In this document: positions 1 to 13,396 of the stretch, in pieces
Layout: every line of letters begins with the position of its first letter
Numbering within the stretch: the stretch's first letter is position 1
Assembly: GCA_963082975.1 (NCBI GenBank)
Contig: OY720345.1
Location: 32,186,611 to 32,250,610 of the forward strand
DNA: 64,000 bases
Source of the DNA: Labia minor
Lineage: Eukaryota > Arthropoda > Insecta > Dermaptera > Spongiphoridae
Reading direction: 5' to 3'
Position numbers and translations under genes: made by a program
The notes under the pieces: model-generated
What the model was told of the DNA's origin: nothing
Seen by the model: only the letters and a program-made list of their open reading frames with translations
Database searches by the model: none

Positions 1-129
1 ATTTGCGAGATAATCGAGTGGAGACACTCCAGATTATTTTTTTAAATATAAAATTAAGATCGACAATCTGTGGATTGGTAATCCTCTTTCAACTTATTTC
101 AATGATATCGTTAATTTTTTTTTTTATTT

Positions 130-484
130 TTTTTTTCAATGATGACTCTCCATCTATAGATAATGGCTGTTTTCCGCGGGAACCAGCCCAAGAGCGAATA
201 TGCCAGTCCAAGTCTGCGAATGTATGTGTGCCTGTGCCATTTGCGTGGCACATTCATTAATGTGTGAATTTAATCCGGGGGCGGTGAGCAATGATGGGGG
301 GTTCATCTCGGTCGGTCAGTCGGCTGCCGATATCAGACCAGCATCCATCATCATGTATGCGCATAAAATTTCACAATTATCCGCATAACATTTTTTGCAA
401 TATGATTTTCTTTAAAATTTCATCAAAATTATTAATTAAAAATTTATTTTAACCAAAATAAAAAAAAATATATAAAACATCAAA
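130..484 (+). promoter_or_regulatory. putative promoter / 5' UTR region of the ClC gene
   Basis: The stretch from about 150 to 360 is clearly richer in G, C and CpG than its surroundings (a CCGCGGG near 175, GGGGGCGG near 279, repeated CGGT near 310) and directly precedes the first coding exon at 485. An AT-rich leader with AAACATCAAAATG gives a good start context. This is the pattern expected of a promoter plus 5' UTR in an AT-rich genome. No TATA box or initiator can be singled out, so the transcription start is not placed. Confidence 0.4.
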
Positions 485-637
485 ATGTCATTCGTCGATG
501 ATGATGAGATGGATGAAGTGGATGCGGAATGGCGAGATTTCGCCAAAGCGATGGAGGCGTTTCGGGAAAAAAGGGCGGCTAATAACACCTGCAGCTTTTA
601 TCCATGTCCACCACCTGTCGAGGAGTATGATGCCATG
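485..637 (+). CDS. ClC-a: ClC coding exon 1 (acidic N-terminus)
   Basis: Starts at the ATG of 485 and encodes 51 residues beginning [16 protein letters not shown], ending VEEYDAM at a GTGGGT donor in phase 0. Joined to exon 2 it gives [15 protein letters not shown], which lines up with YEQTL-MYGRYT of ClC-2. That fit, plus the matching phase, is why I place the start here despite the 4.5-kb intron that follows. Other promoters or first exons in intron 1 are possible, as exon 2 itself opens with an ATG. Confidence 0.75.
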
Positions 638-3600
638 GTGGGTCTTCTACACATCCAACATGCCTTGTTTTTATTCTCTTCCAAAATTATTATAAATACA
701 TCCACTTCTTCATATAAAAACAATTCCATCAATAAAATTAAATTATTTATTTTCACAATTAATACAATAATATTATACATTTATATATATATATATTTCA
801 TATATTAACATAAATAATTATTTTTTATTTTTCTCATTTATTTCATAATTTATTTAAATCTTTTTAACGAGTATAGAGGCTGACGCAATGGAATCGGACG
901 TGGCTGTGCCCCAGTGAAGTTGTCCCTATACCTTGGTGGATGATATTAAAATGAATAGAAATATAATAGTTTAAGATGAAAGATTTCAATAATCTTCTGA
1001 TGCACTCTTCAAGATAAATTTGTTCATTTATATTAAATAAAAGATATATATATATATAAGGCATTTTTACTTTTCCATAATCACAATTGAATAATGAAAA
1101 ATTAAATTAAAATATAACCAAAATTAAAATTTAATTTAATAAAGTGTTATATAAATATTTTTTTAAAATATGAAAAGTTTTTAACTAAACTGAAAATAAA
1201 AAAATCAATTATATAAATACCTATATAATACAGCCAAATAAGTATATAAAACAAAATTTTAGAAAATTAATTAGATTTATTAAAATATATATATTTAAAT
1301 ATTATATTTAATTTAAAAAATTTTAAAAAATAACTTGTTAATCCATGAAGGTATATTTATAATTATTTAAGTATATTTATAAATTTATAATTTTGAATTT
1401 TCTTTAGGTTATTTTAAGAAAGTAAATATTAATGATAATAAAGTTCAAATGAATTCCGTTTAGCTACCGTTCTCATATATTTTTACCGATCGACGATAGT
1501 AAGGGAGGTATTGTTTCCATACCAAATTTTAAATGTGGAGATTTTTACATATCTCCACGAATCATGCATTTTCTTAACAGAAAAAAAGTATTTTTAGCAT
1601 TATGTCTGTCCGTCCGTCCTTCCGTATAGATGTGTACAGCTTGAACGGCTCAACGGATTTTGATGAAATTTGAAATATTTACTTAATGCATCAGTAGGAT
1701 GAATTGATCAACTTTTGGTGCAAATCCGGAAACCGAAAGTGGTAGTATTAGCGATCGACGATAGGAAGGGAAGGGTTATTTTCTCACCAAATTTCACATA
1801 AGGAGATTTTTTACATATCACCACTTATCATGCACTTTGTATTGGTTTTATCCTCGGGAAAAATCATCTTTATTAGTTTTTTCTTAATTTGAAATTATAT
1901 GACGTCATTCAGCCATTCATGACGTCACAGCCTGGTCTTAGATATATATTATAAATAAAATAAAATTAAAAATATTTAGGTTATATCCATATCTGTTTTT
2001 TATTGCATTAATAGATATATTAAAATTATTTGAAATTGTTTCTGTAACTGGAAATTAATTTACTTCAAACCATCGGTCGGTTCGGACCTGGCGACAGGTC
2101 AACTTATTATAATAAAAGTTGAGAAGAAGAAAACTTCTGATAACTGTTCAAATGCGCATAAAGTAAATATATCTATAAGTTTGAAACTTCTATGAATGTT
2201 TAATTAAAAATCTGGAGTGTCTCCACTCGACTATCCTGAAAATTTGAATTGGATTAATTAACATATATTATATTTAAATTTAATTTAATTAATTATAAAT
2301 TAATATTAATAAATAATATTTATTAAACCAGTACGTTCTTTGTTGATAGCACCACGTCACGTGCTAGCGCGTGAATGCTTAATTCTGGTACTTTCCAGCG
2401 ATTCAATAAAGCTGAAATTCTATATATAGTAGTTTTATACCATTTTTACTCATGTGAAAAAGTATCAAACATATATTTTTATTTTTACGGTCAGTTTAGA
2501 TTAAAAAAAAATGAAAACGTGGTAAGCAGGTAATGACCATCTTCTGAATGAGTTACATTTCTCAAAAGTTGATTGAAAACTACGAACTTTGAATAATACC
2601 CGTGTACCAAATTTCATTATTCTAGCTCAAACCGTTTTTGCTTAATCTTGTCTACATACACACACACACACCTTAGTGAAAATGATAAGGGACCTTCAAA
2701 ACGTAAAAAAACATCAAAATTCCGACATCGAAAATTTTTGTGTTCGCAATACTAAATCTGGTGAGATAGTAAAAATTATTCATATTAAATTATATATTCT
2801 TTTAAGTTTAACTTTACTATACATGGTTAATAAAATGCTCCCATCTAATGTCTACGGTTAAATGTATTATTTTTATACTAATATATATTCTGTGATAGGT
2901 CGGCAAGATTTTGAAAAGAAAAATCACCCTTAAAATTCAATTAAGTTTCAAATTAATAAATTGAACAATAAAAAATATTGTTTATAAAAGTTTTTAAATT
3001 TTATCAAAATATCTTTACTATCTCGCCATATTAATTATATGTTGTCTTTTCAATTATTTTATAAAATTTGTTATTTTTTTTTTTTTTTTTTGTGGGTGGA
3101 AATGTTCTTTTGAGTTGTCGATGAGGAAAGTAGCCTGGCAGGGTGGTTGCAATCCAATTGCTTTGCTTCTCCGAAACACCAATGAATTCTAATTAAATGA
3201 ATAAGGATTCCTGCGGGTTGATTGAATTGAATGGATAATAGCACTTTGATTCGACCCCGGATGACGCATCTGTGGCCTCGCTTTTCGTTATTCGCCCGAC
3301 AGTTATTCGGACTGATTCATCTTGTCTTGGCATCAGTCAGGTGCACAGGATGTGCTCGTTCTTCAATATCATCATCATCATCACTATTATTTTATATTAA
3401 AATCAACTACACATCCATATAGGAATCCAAACAAAATATTATTTTCAAATTACAATACATATTTATACAAAAAAAAAAATTAATTTAAATAAATATACAT
3501 GTATACACAATACAAAAATTGCCTCTTCTAAAAAATTAATTTCTAGATATTAATAATGTATCTAATAGTATTTAGTTTATTATTAATTAATTTTTTTGAC

Positions 3601-6600
3601 GATTAATAATATAAAATAGTATTAACTTTGGGACCCGATTGGTAAGGGTATAAAATAAAAATAATATAAATATAAAAAATTTTTTATAAAATAACGTTTT
3701 TCTCATGGACTAAAAAGAATAAAATAATTTTTCTTTAGCCTGACAAAGTTGAAATTGAAAGATGAATTGTTTTATATTCAACTAAAAACGTTGGGCGCTT
3801 TTAGTTTTCATTTTTTAATTAATTATATTTCTTTCAAACCTTTTAAGGATCTATTGAAAAATGTAAAAAAATTTTCAAAAGTCTATCTCAATTAAATGTT
3901 GATGAAAAATCGATTTAAATTTGTCATAAGAGCAAACAGACAGACAGACATGAAGCGAAGTTGATAAAAACGTTATAAAAATAAAAAAAATTAGATATAT
4001 TATTCATTAAAGCAAAAATATAAATTTTGTAATATCATTATTAGGTTCAATAAATCATTAATAAGATATTTTTTTTAATTTGAAAGAAAAAAAATTACAT
4101 TCATAAATTCATAGTCACTACTTTTTACTAATAAAAATCTTTTCTGATTCAAAATAAAAATATTTAATTATTTTTTACATATTTTTTTTATTTACATTAA
4201 AATAAAATATATACGGACAAATCTTGAGAACAAACAGCTACATTAATTGATCTTAAAAATGATCTTAAATATTACAATTATGTCTAAAAATAAAAATTGA
4301 TATATTTGAAAAATAATTTTAGACTTTTTAAACCCTAATGCTGTTTCTTGGTTAAGAATAAACATAATGATAAATAGAAATGATGGATTTCTTCATGGAA
4401 CAAATGGCTTTTGTTACTGAACTATGTTAAAGTCCTAAATAATAAAAATAATAAATATTTTAAGAGAGAATTTTTTATCACTTTAATTGAAATGTTGATT
4501 GTTAACACATTTAGGTGAATTCTTCATATTCAAATATTTAGACACTGCTTCATATATAAAATGTCTATTTTAAAAAGATAATTTATGGGAGATAATATAA
4601 AAGATGATATAAAGAGTGATATTTATATATTTCATTTTATTTTTCATTTTTATGAGTATATATGTATATTATAAGGCGCCATTGGGTGTGTGGGTAGCAA
4701 ACCTGCCTCACATTCTCATGGACCCGGGTTCAAGTCGCGGGCCTGGCAAGGGAATTTCCCTAGCTGGGGTCTATGGGACTGAGTCAACCCAGACTCCGGG
4801 AACAACATTGGGGAAAAGCTACTTGATAGCGCCTCCGATCAAGAAAATCAAGGTAAAGGTTGAGAGGACCCTTTCTACTGATCATAGGACATCTCATTGA
4901 TATAACCGGCTTGATAGGACGTACAAAGTCAGAGGTTTTTTATATGTATATTATAGTATATATATTATATTCAAATTCCTATGTATATATAAATTTATAT
5001 ACATATATAAAAATATTGGAAGCATTCGTTGTACTGATCGTGCATCTCTACTCGTTTAGGTGGCATGATAGAGTTTCCTTTTCATCAGATGTCCAAAAAC
5101 CAGAGCTTTTTTAAATAATAGAATTTTATATGTTTTATATGAAACCAATTTGTCTCATTCTTGTCATTAATCTATTATTTCAGATGTATGGCCGCTACAC
5201 GCGCGAATTGGGGGCATTCGCGCGTGCCGAGGCGGCCGCTGTTTCCACTCGAGAAGCACCAACGGCAACGGTGCTCACTGAAAAGCCTTTGTTTCGGAGA
5301 AGGCACGGCGCTTGCTGGCATCATGCAAGCCGATTTGCTGCTTGGATATGGAAGCATACATTCGCCCCATTGGGGGAGGACTGGCTCTTTCTCGCTTTGC
5401 TCGGACTCATTATGGCCCTCGTTAGCTTTACCATGGATCGTGGTATATCACTTTGTACCAAAGGTAAGTTCTTTTACAAATTGTAATAATAAATAAAATT
5501 TATACAAAATCTATATATTATCTTTTTAAAAATATATATTTTAAATTTTTAAACAATAAATAGTTGATTAATTAATTTTGATTCCATATTTATATTATAT
5601 GTATATATAAAATTTTTTAATTAAAATCTTTGTTAGTTTAACTTGAGATCAACGGAATAATTCTCCCTAAATCCAATATTTTAAAGAACTTGAATCCCGA
5701 TTATCAATAAAATAAACCTATTAACTATAGGTATATAAAACTATATATGTATATATATATAATTGTTGAGTTTCACATAGTAGATACATTCATTAGAAAA
5801 CCGTGCAAAAAATTTTGTAAAAAATATATGCGACAACTGCTAAATTTAGAAATTTGTTCCATAATTTTAAAAATCGTGTAAGATGAAAAACATTTTATTA
5901 TTTTACAAAATAAGTCCAAAAAAGAAATAATCAAATCCATATTATTATTTATTAAACAAAAATAATTAATTTTTATCAAAAAAATTAAATAAAATTAGTG
6001 TGGAGAGAGGATTAAGAGAGTATATAAGTAAGTTATATGTGTAGAAAACATTACATAAACATATAAAATTTCCAATCGAATTAATATAATTTAATAATTC
6101 TAATAAAAGTATAATAACTTCTGTTTATTTCTACTGGTATTTAATGGTATACTAAACATTTTTTTTTATTTTATTTATTTATTTAATTTTAAAATTTTGA
6201 TCTTAATATGATTTTTCTGGCTACATTAAGTTTTCTATATCACAATTTGAGCTACAATTTTTCATTAATAATAATAATAATTAATATATTTCTTATAATT
6301 TCAGCCCGATTTTGGTTATATAGAGACCTGGCCACCCATGCTGTTGTTCGCTATGTGTCCTGGGTGACAATGCCTGTTTTGTTGGTTTTATTTTCTGCTG
6401 GGTTTGTCCACGTTGTAGCACCGCAAAGTATTGGTTCAGGTATTCCAGAAATGAAAACCATTCTACGGGGTGTTGCTTTAAAAGAATATCTAACAACTCG
6501 CACGCTAATAGCCAAAATAGTGGGTCTTACAGCAACACTAGGATCAGGGTTGCCACTTGGGAAAGAAGTAAGTTTTCTTTTAGAAGAATTCAAAATATTT

Positions 6601-9600
6601 TCTTTTTAATATAATGATAACTTTTAGGGTCCTAGTGTACATATCGCATCTATCATCGCTACATTAATGTCAAAATTGGTTACCTCGTTCAAAGGAATTT
6701 ATGAAAACGAATCAAGAAATTCTGAAATGTTAGCAGCAGCTTGTGCTGTTGGGGTGGCTAGCTGTTTTGCATCACCTATTGGAGGTAAGGATGATATTTA
6801 TTTATATTTCTCAGCAATATTTTTTATTTCAATTTTATTTTCTTAGGAGTATTATTCAGTATCGAGGTCACAACAGTATATTTTGCTGTACGTAATTATT
6901 GGCGAGCATTTTTTGCTGCTGTTTGCGGGGCCACAGCATTTAGACTCCTTGGAGTTTGGCTCCAAAAAGAAGGTATTTCATAAACAACATTTTTTGTTTT
7001 TTTTTGTTTAAATTATCATCAATTTATGATTAACACGCTCTTCCAGCAACTGTTACTGCAATATTCGGAACTAATTTTATGAGCGATTTTCCATTTGATC
7101 CACAAGAAATTCTAGTCTTCGCTTTAATTGGGTATGTAATTTAATATTTATATTATTATTTGAACATTGAGGCACCTCAGCAACAAAGACCATTTGTTCC
7201 TTAAAGAATTCATCCATCGGGCAAGATAAATTTCATTTATCTCCAAGCAATCCCTACAGGGAGAATTTCATCTTCTTTGCCAGGGCAGCCAGGCAAACAG
7301 TAAATTACTGAATCCAGATCGATGCCATTGTGTCAGACTCAACGCTCCCCGGGTAGATCACTTGGAAAGAATGAATTTTCTATTTAGACCAAAACAATCT
7401 ATTTAATAAATACCCATTCAATAAATACAATATACAATAAATAAATAAATAATAGATAATAAATAAATAATAAATACTATATTTTGTATAACAATCTAAT
7501 ACTATGCAGAAACCTAAAACAAATTCTCAAACTTTCCCAATAGATCTCTGATATTCATTTTTTCAATTTTACATGACCTTCTTACCGATGCGTACGATGG
7601 ACATTCGACAAGAACATGATCCACTGTGACTCTCATATCGATATTGTGCACCAAGGGGCATTTTCTTTTAGAATCAGAAGTCCATGGGAAAAAAAGCAGT
7701 GACCTATTCTGAGACGGGACACAATGGCCTGCTCTCTTCTCGAAAAATATATACCTACTTTCATACTTATTTATTTACATTATTTTGATTTTTTTGAATT
7801 GTTACCAAACGATCTTGAATTGTGTGAAATTTACAATTTTACTTTTCTAATAAAGAAAAACCTCTGACTTTTGTTCATCCTACGCAAGGGCAGCGCCTAT
7901 CAAGGGGGTTATATTAATTAGGTGTCCTATGATCAGTAAAACGGGTCCTATCAACCTTTACCTTGATTTTCTTGGTCGGAGGCGCTACTTTTTACCTAGT
8001 AGCTTTCCAATTTTGACCCCTGAGGCTGGATTGACTCCGTTTTTTATTTGCCTTACTGACTAAGAAAATTCAATATATAAAGAAAAAACATATTCTGTAT
8101 ATTGGTGGGGAATGTCGGGGAATATTTATAGAGGGGGGGAAGAATTTGTGAAACAATTTTTTTTTTATTTTATATATATATATATATATACATTTTTATA
8201 TATATTTTTTCTTCATAAGGGAATTTTGTAAATAATACCACATATTAATATTTTATTGTAAATTTATTCAAAAAATACGATTAAAATAAATTGCTCTTTC
8301 TGCAATCGTTATCAAGCACTGACCGAGCGTCCAGTGCCGACTGACAGCCAGTAGTTAATACAAGATCCAGATACTGTATTCTTAACTAACACCCTACGAT
8401 GCGTCGCTTACTTTTCTAATATAAGTAAATTTATTAGTTTTACCGAAAGAGATAAAATAAAAACTAATTTTAATATTATATGGATTTGCTGTATTATATA
8501 TTGGACCAAATTTGATATTGACCTTCACAACACCGATATATCTATATAATATTTATATTTATTTCAATTAAATTTATTTACAGTGCTGTTTCCGGTCTCG
8601 GGGGTGCTTTTTACGTCTGGCTACATCGACAATATGTATTATTCATGCGAAGAAGCAAGAAGATGACATCATTCTTGCAGAAAAAGTCAGTGTTTGAGCG
8701 TCTACATTCAAGGGTAGAACAAATCATTCCACCCACATTGGAGTCAAATAACAAAATAAACCAAATTTTAAATTTGTTTTTTATTTAATAAATTAATTTT
8801 TCTTTATAATTTATATTAAAAAAAAATTTTTATAAAAAATCTTTATATAATATTAAAGAAATAATATTTGTGAGTTATGAAAAATTTAAAATTTTTTATT
8901 TTTAAATTTTAAATCACGAATGTAGATTAAATTTTTTTATTAATGAATGTTTTAAAGAATAATCTTAACTATTTAGTTTTGTAGAATTTTTTAGATAATT
9001 TATTGTAGATGAAATTAATTTAGTTATTGATAAATAATTAATAAATGTTTGTTATCCATGATATTTTTAAATAACTATAATACCTATAATTATATTATTT
9101 TAATATTCCTAAGTTGGTATCACAATTTATTATTATTATGAATTATTAATAAATAATTAATATTATTAATTTTAATTCATTTAATATTAATCAATAAATA
9201 ATATTGATTATATCTTATCTTAATATTCCTAAGTTTATATCACAAGAATGAGATGAGATTGTTGTGTGTTAAGGTTAGGTAAATTAGATTTTATAAAATT
9301 GGAAAAGCATTAGATATACTCCTATGTTATTTAGTATTTAATAAGATAATAAGATAAGATAAGAATTGACTATAAAAACCATCTTATATATTGAATATAA
9401 TTGAATGTGGGCCGACATTTTTAAGCTATTCAAAATAATAAACATACAATGATATAATTCAAAATATTTTTTAATTTATTATATACATTTATTAAATAGA
9501 TAAAAAATTAATAATTGTTAAGATATATGTAATGATTTTCTATTTGTTTCAGTCGATTTCTCTATCCTGGATTAGTATCCCTCCTAGTCGCTAGTTTGTC

Positions 9601-12600
9601 CTTCCCAATGGGCTTAGGACAATTCATGGCCGGTGATTTGAACTCTCATGATCAAGTTTCAGGACTTTTTACAAATTTCACTTGGACAAAACCAAATTTA
9701 ACCGTCCAGGAAGCTGAAGTCGTTGGCCATTGGCGGACCCCCTACACAGGCGTCTTTTGTAGTTTAGCAGGGTTTGCATTTTTTAATGTAAATATATTTT
9801 ATTCAAATATTTTCCAAATCTATTTCATTTAAGAACAACATAACTTATTTATTCTTTTATTGTTTTAGTTTTTTTTATCGATTATTTGTTCTACAATCCC
9901 AGTGCCTTCAGGGAGTTTCATTCCTGTATTTAAAGTAGGAGCGGCCCTTGGCCGTGCTTTTGGGGAGTCAATGCATCTTCTTTTTCCTTATGGAGTACGT
10001 TATGGTGGTCATGTTACTCCAATTGTGCCAGGTAATTTTTAAATGTCAATTGATGGTATAAATAATGTGGTAAATATTAATAAACTTTACTGAAATATAT
10101 ATTTATATAAATTTTAGGGGGATATGCAACTGTGGGTGCTGCAGCCTTCGCAGGGGCCGTCACACATTCAATTAGCGTATCTGTTATCGTATTCGAAATG
10201 ACGGGTCAAATTACACATATCGTTCCAATAATGGTAAAAAAAATATTTCTCTTATTAAATAATAAAAAATAAATTGTAAAAATAATGAAATGAGGGATTA
10301 TTATGCGGGTTTTATAGTTATTTACCTTATCCCTCCATCCCGCATCTCAATAGTAATAATTTATTTTATAAATTTAAATAAATATAAAATGAAAATTATT
10401 TTTAAAAATATGTAATTTTTATTTAATTTAAAGATTAAAGAAGGTCATATTTTATTTTATTTAAAAAAATGTAAACATTTTGTTTGGTATATTATTATAA
10501 ATAGTACGTGTGGTTCACCAAGTCATTAAAAAAATATTCCTTATCGGTTTTGGTTGATAATATTAATACCGCCGCTCTCGGTACTTTAAAAAAATTATTC
10601 CTTATCAACTATGAATATATAAGATTATTATTTAAAATAAATAAACGTCAAAATATATGAAACAATTTCAAATAATTTAAAACAACACAAATTAAAAAAA
10701 AATGTCAAACATATAATAGTAAAACAAACAGCCCTTAAACGTACGTATAGATGCATTGAAAGACAGAAAAGTATGGCCTTTGGTTATAACATAAATATCT
10801 TGAATTTTATTTATTTATAATAATTTGTATTTAACGAAGCGATATCTAACGTAGTTGATGACGTCATTTAAATTTACTATTTTAAATTAAGATAAAACTA
10901 ACAAAGATTATTTTTACCGAGGCTGAATCCAATACAGACCGATTTTTCTTTATAAAATTTATCTATCGTGTGAACTTCAAAAAAATCCTTAGAGCGATTA
11001 ATGTTTCAAAAATACAAATAAATATATACAATTTTTGCTAGTATAATAAGATAAGATATATACGATAAGATATAAATTATAGAGGTATATATTTATATAT
11101 ACATTTATGTATATATACTTATAATTTCCAGATTGCTGTATTAATATCAAATGCGATTGCCGCGTTACTCCAACCATCACTCTATGACTCTATCATCTTA
11201 ATTAAAAAGTTACCATATTTACCCGATCTTCTTCCTTCTGGATCAGGTAAAATAATATTAAAAAATATTTCATTTATTACTATAATAAGAATACTTATTA
11301 ATTCTTGTCATTTGATTTGTTGGTGTAGGAATGTATTCGGTATATGTAGAGGATTTTATGGTACGAGATGTTAAATATATTTGGCATGGCATGACTTATA
11401 CACAATTGAAAGAAATTCTCAAAGAGAATCGTACCTTAAGAGGCTTTCCTTTAGTTGATAGTCCGGGTAAGTTTATTTATTTATTTATTTTAAATTAACC
11501 CTTTAAAGCACACTCATTCCCAAAGTGGGTGCTGCAGCGATCCAGAGCAGTGATGGCCACTAGTGCATTTTGGGAAAATGTTATTTATTACCTTTCTCTA
11601 TTTTAAGTTCAAAAATAGTTTCATAATTTCAAAAAACAATGTTTTCTAATTTACACCTTTCTTTACTAAAATCTACAAAAAGGTATAAACATGAGTACAT
11701 AATTATATCTTTCTGTTTAATTGTCATTAAAATTTAAAAAATAATAAATTAATTTTCAAACGTCACTGTGTATATTTTTTTAAGCTAAATATAAGCTTGA
11801 GAACCACTGCGATAAACTATTAGCGAATATAAAATGGAATTAAAACAAAAATACAAAGAAATGTATTCTAATTATATATAATTATTAATTAATTGATTAT
11901 TTATATATAATATACATGCTATTTATTAGAATTAATCTGATCGTCTTTTATATATAGATTTATTTCATTATTATTAAAGTTATTATTTAAGATGAACTGT
12001 AATTTAACCTTTTATCCACATATCCAGAGAAAATTTCGTAATTTTTTCATCCTATACAAGATTCCTATAGTATTACAAGACCTTTTCATTCTAACAAAAA
12101 TTTAACGGTAATAATTTTAACAATAATATTTAAATTAATTTTTTTGGAATTTTATTATTTATATTATATTAGGCTTTTTTATAATGCTATTCAAAATTTG
12201 CAAATTATTAATTCGCTATAAATAATTTTAATTGAAAATTTTAATATTTATTAATAATTATTTTTATAATATTAATTTTATGATTAGGTTGGTTCCAATT
12301 ATAATCTTTATTTTTGAAAATTTTTAAAATCTTTATAAAAAGCCAATAATAAATAAAATAAATAAATATGTAGATATATTAATATCTTACATGTTTCTAA
12401 TGTCTATATTATTCATTTTTATTTTTATAAAATTTCATTTGAAATTATCCTCTCTGATAAATTTATTTGTTAATTTATTAATTAAATTAATAAATTAAAA
12501 ATTATGTTTAGATTCTATGGTTCTTCTTGGATCAATACAAAGGCTTGAATTAATTAAAAGTCTCGAGCGTCAAGTTGGTCGTGAAAGGAGATTACAAGTC

Positions 12601-13362
12601 CTTGCACAATGGCATAAAGAAGCACAAGAAAGGTATCCTGTAAAATAATTCTTATGAATTTCCTATATTTATTATATTAACTTTACATCAAAAAATTAAA
12701 TTAAATCTTTATTATATTTTGTAGAGCTAAAGAAGAGATGGAGCGAAAGGCAGCTGAAGAATTACAAAGACAACGCCGTCCATCACGATTTGAAGTGATA
12801 CCAGCACCTGATATTCTTAAATTTCGACAGGGTTCCGAACAATTACATCCAGTAAGATATTTTTTAACAAAAAATATAATTTTCATTTATTAATGTCAAT
12901 CATCATTGGTTTTGGTCTATTAATCAGAATTTATTTAATTTTTTTTATATCAATTCAAGGGTGCAAATTCACTTCGGCAGCCGACTAAATCCATTTTGAA
13001 AAAAACTCGTTCCTTCACTTTACGTGGGTTTAATAATAGTCCTTTGACTAGTCCAAACGCCACACCTTATACGACAGTAACAGGTGCAGAGAGCAGGTAT
13101 GTATTTTTTTTTATTACGATTATATATGATTTCCCTTCAGGTAGAAATTTATTTGAGATATAATGTATAATTGAATATATATTTGTAATCTCAAAAAAAT
13201 TTTGGAATTAGAAGCATTAGGGGTTTTATGAACTGTCTAAGTTTCATCTTCATATAAATTAATTTAAATTGTTTTTTGTTTAATTAAAATAATTAATTAA
13301 TCAAAAGTTTTCAATAAATAAATGATATTACAAAAAATCATAAAAATGCAATGATTCAAGTG

Positions 13363-13396
<34 letters not shown>

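Larger units (their letters stand above)
638..5183 (+). other. ClC intron 1 (4.5 kb)
   Basis: Contains family A (1481) and B (2335) repeats, the SINE pair near 4.7-5.1 kb, and two less AT-rich patches: 880-950, with a short ATGGAATCGGACGTGGC, and 3090-3390, with an open frame from 3231 that fits no CLC phase. Alternative first exons are conceivable in either patch but not supported. The rest is AT-rich and featureless. Confidence 0.6.

Noticed and set aside
3231..3422. 63-codon frame in ClC intron 1 as an alternative first exon
   Set aside because: The only plausible donor (CAG|GTGCAC, 3341) is in phase 2, while exon 2 needs phase 0; the frame that does fit has a stop and no ATG.
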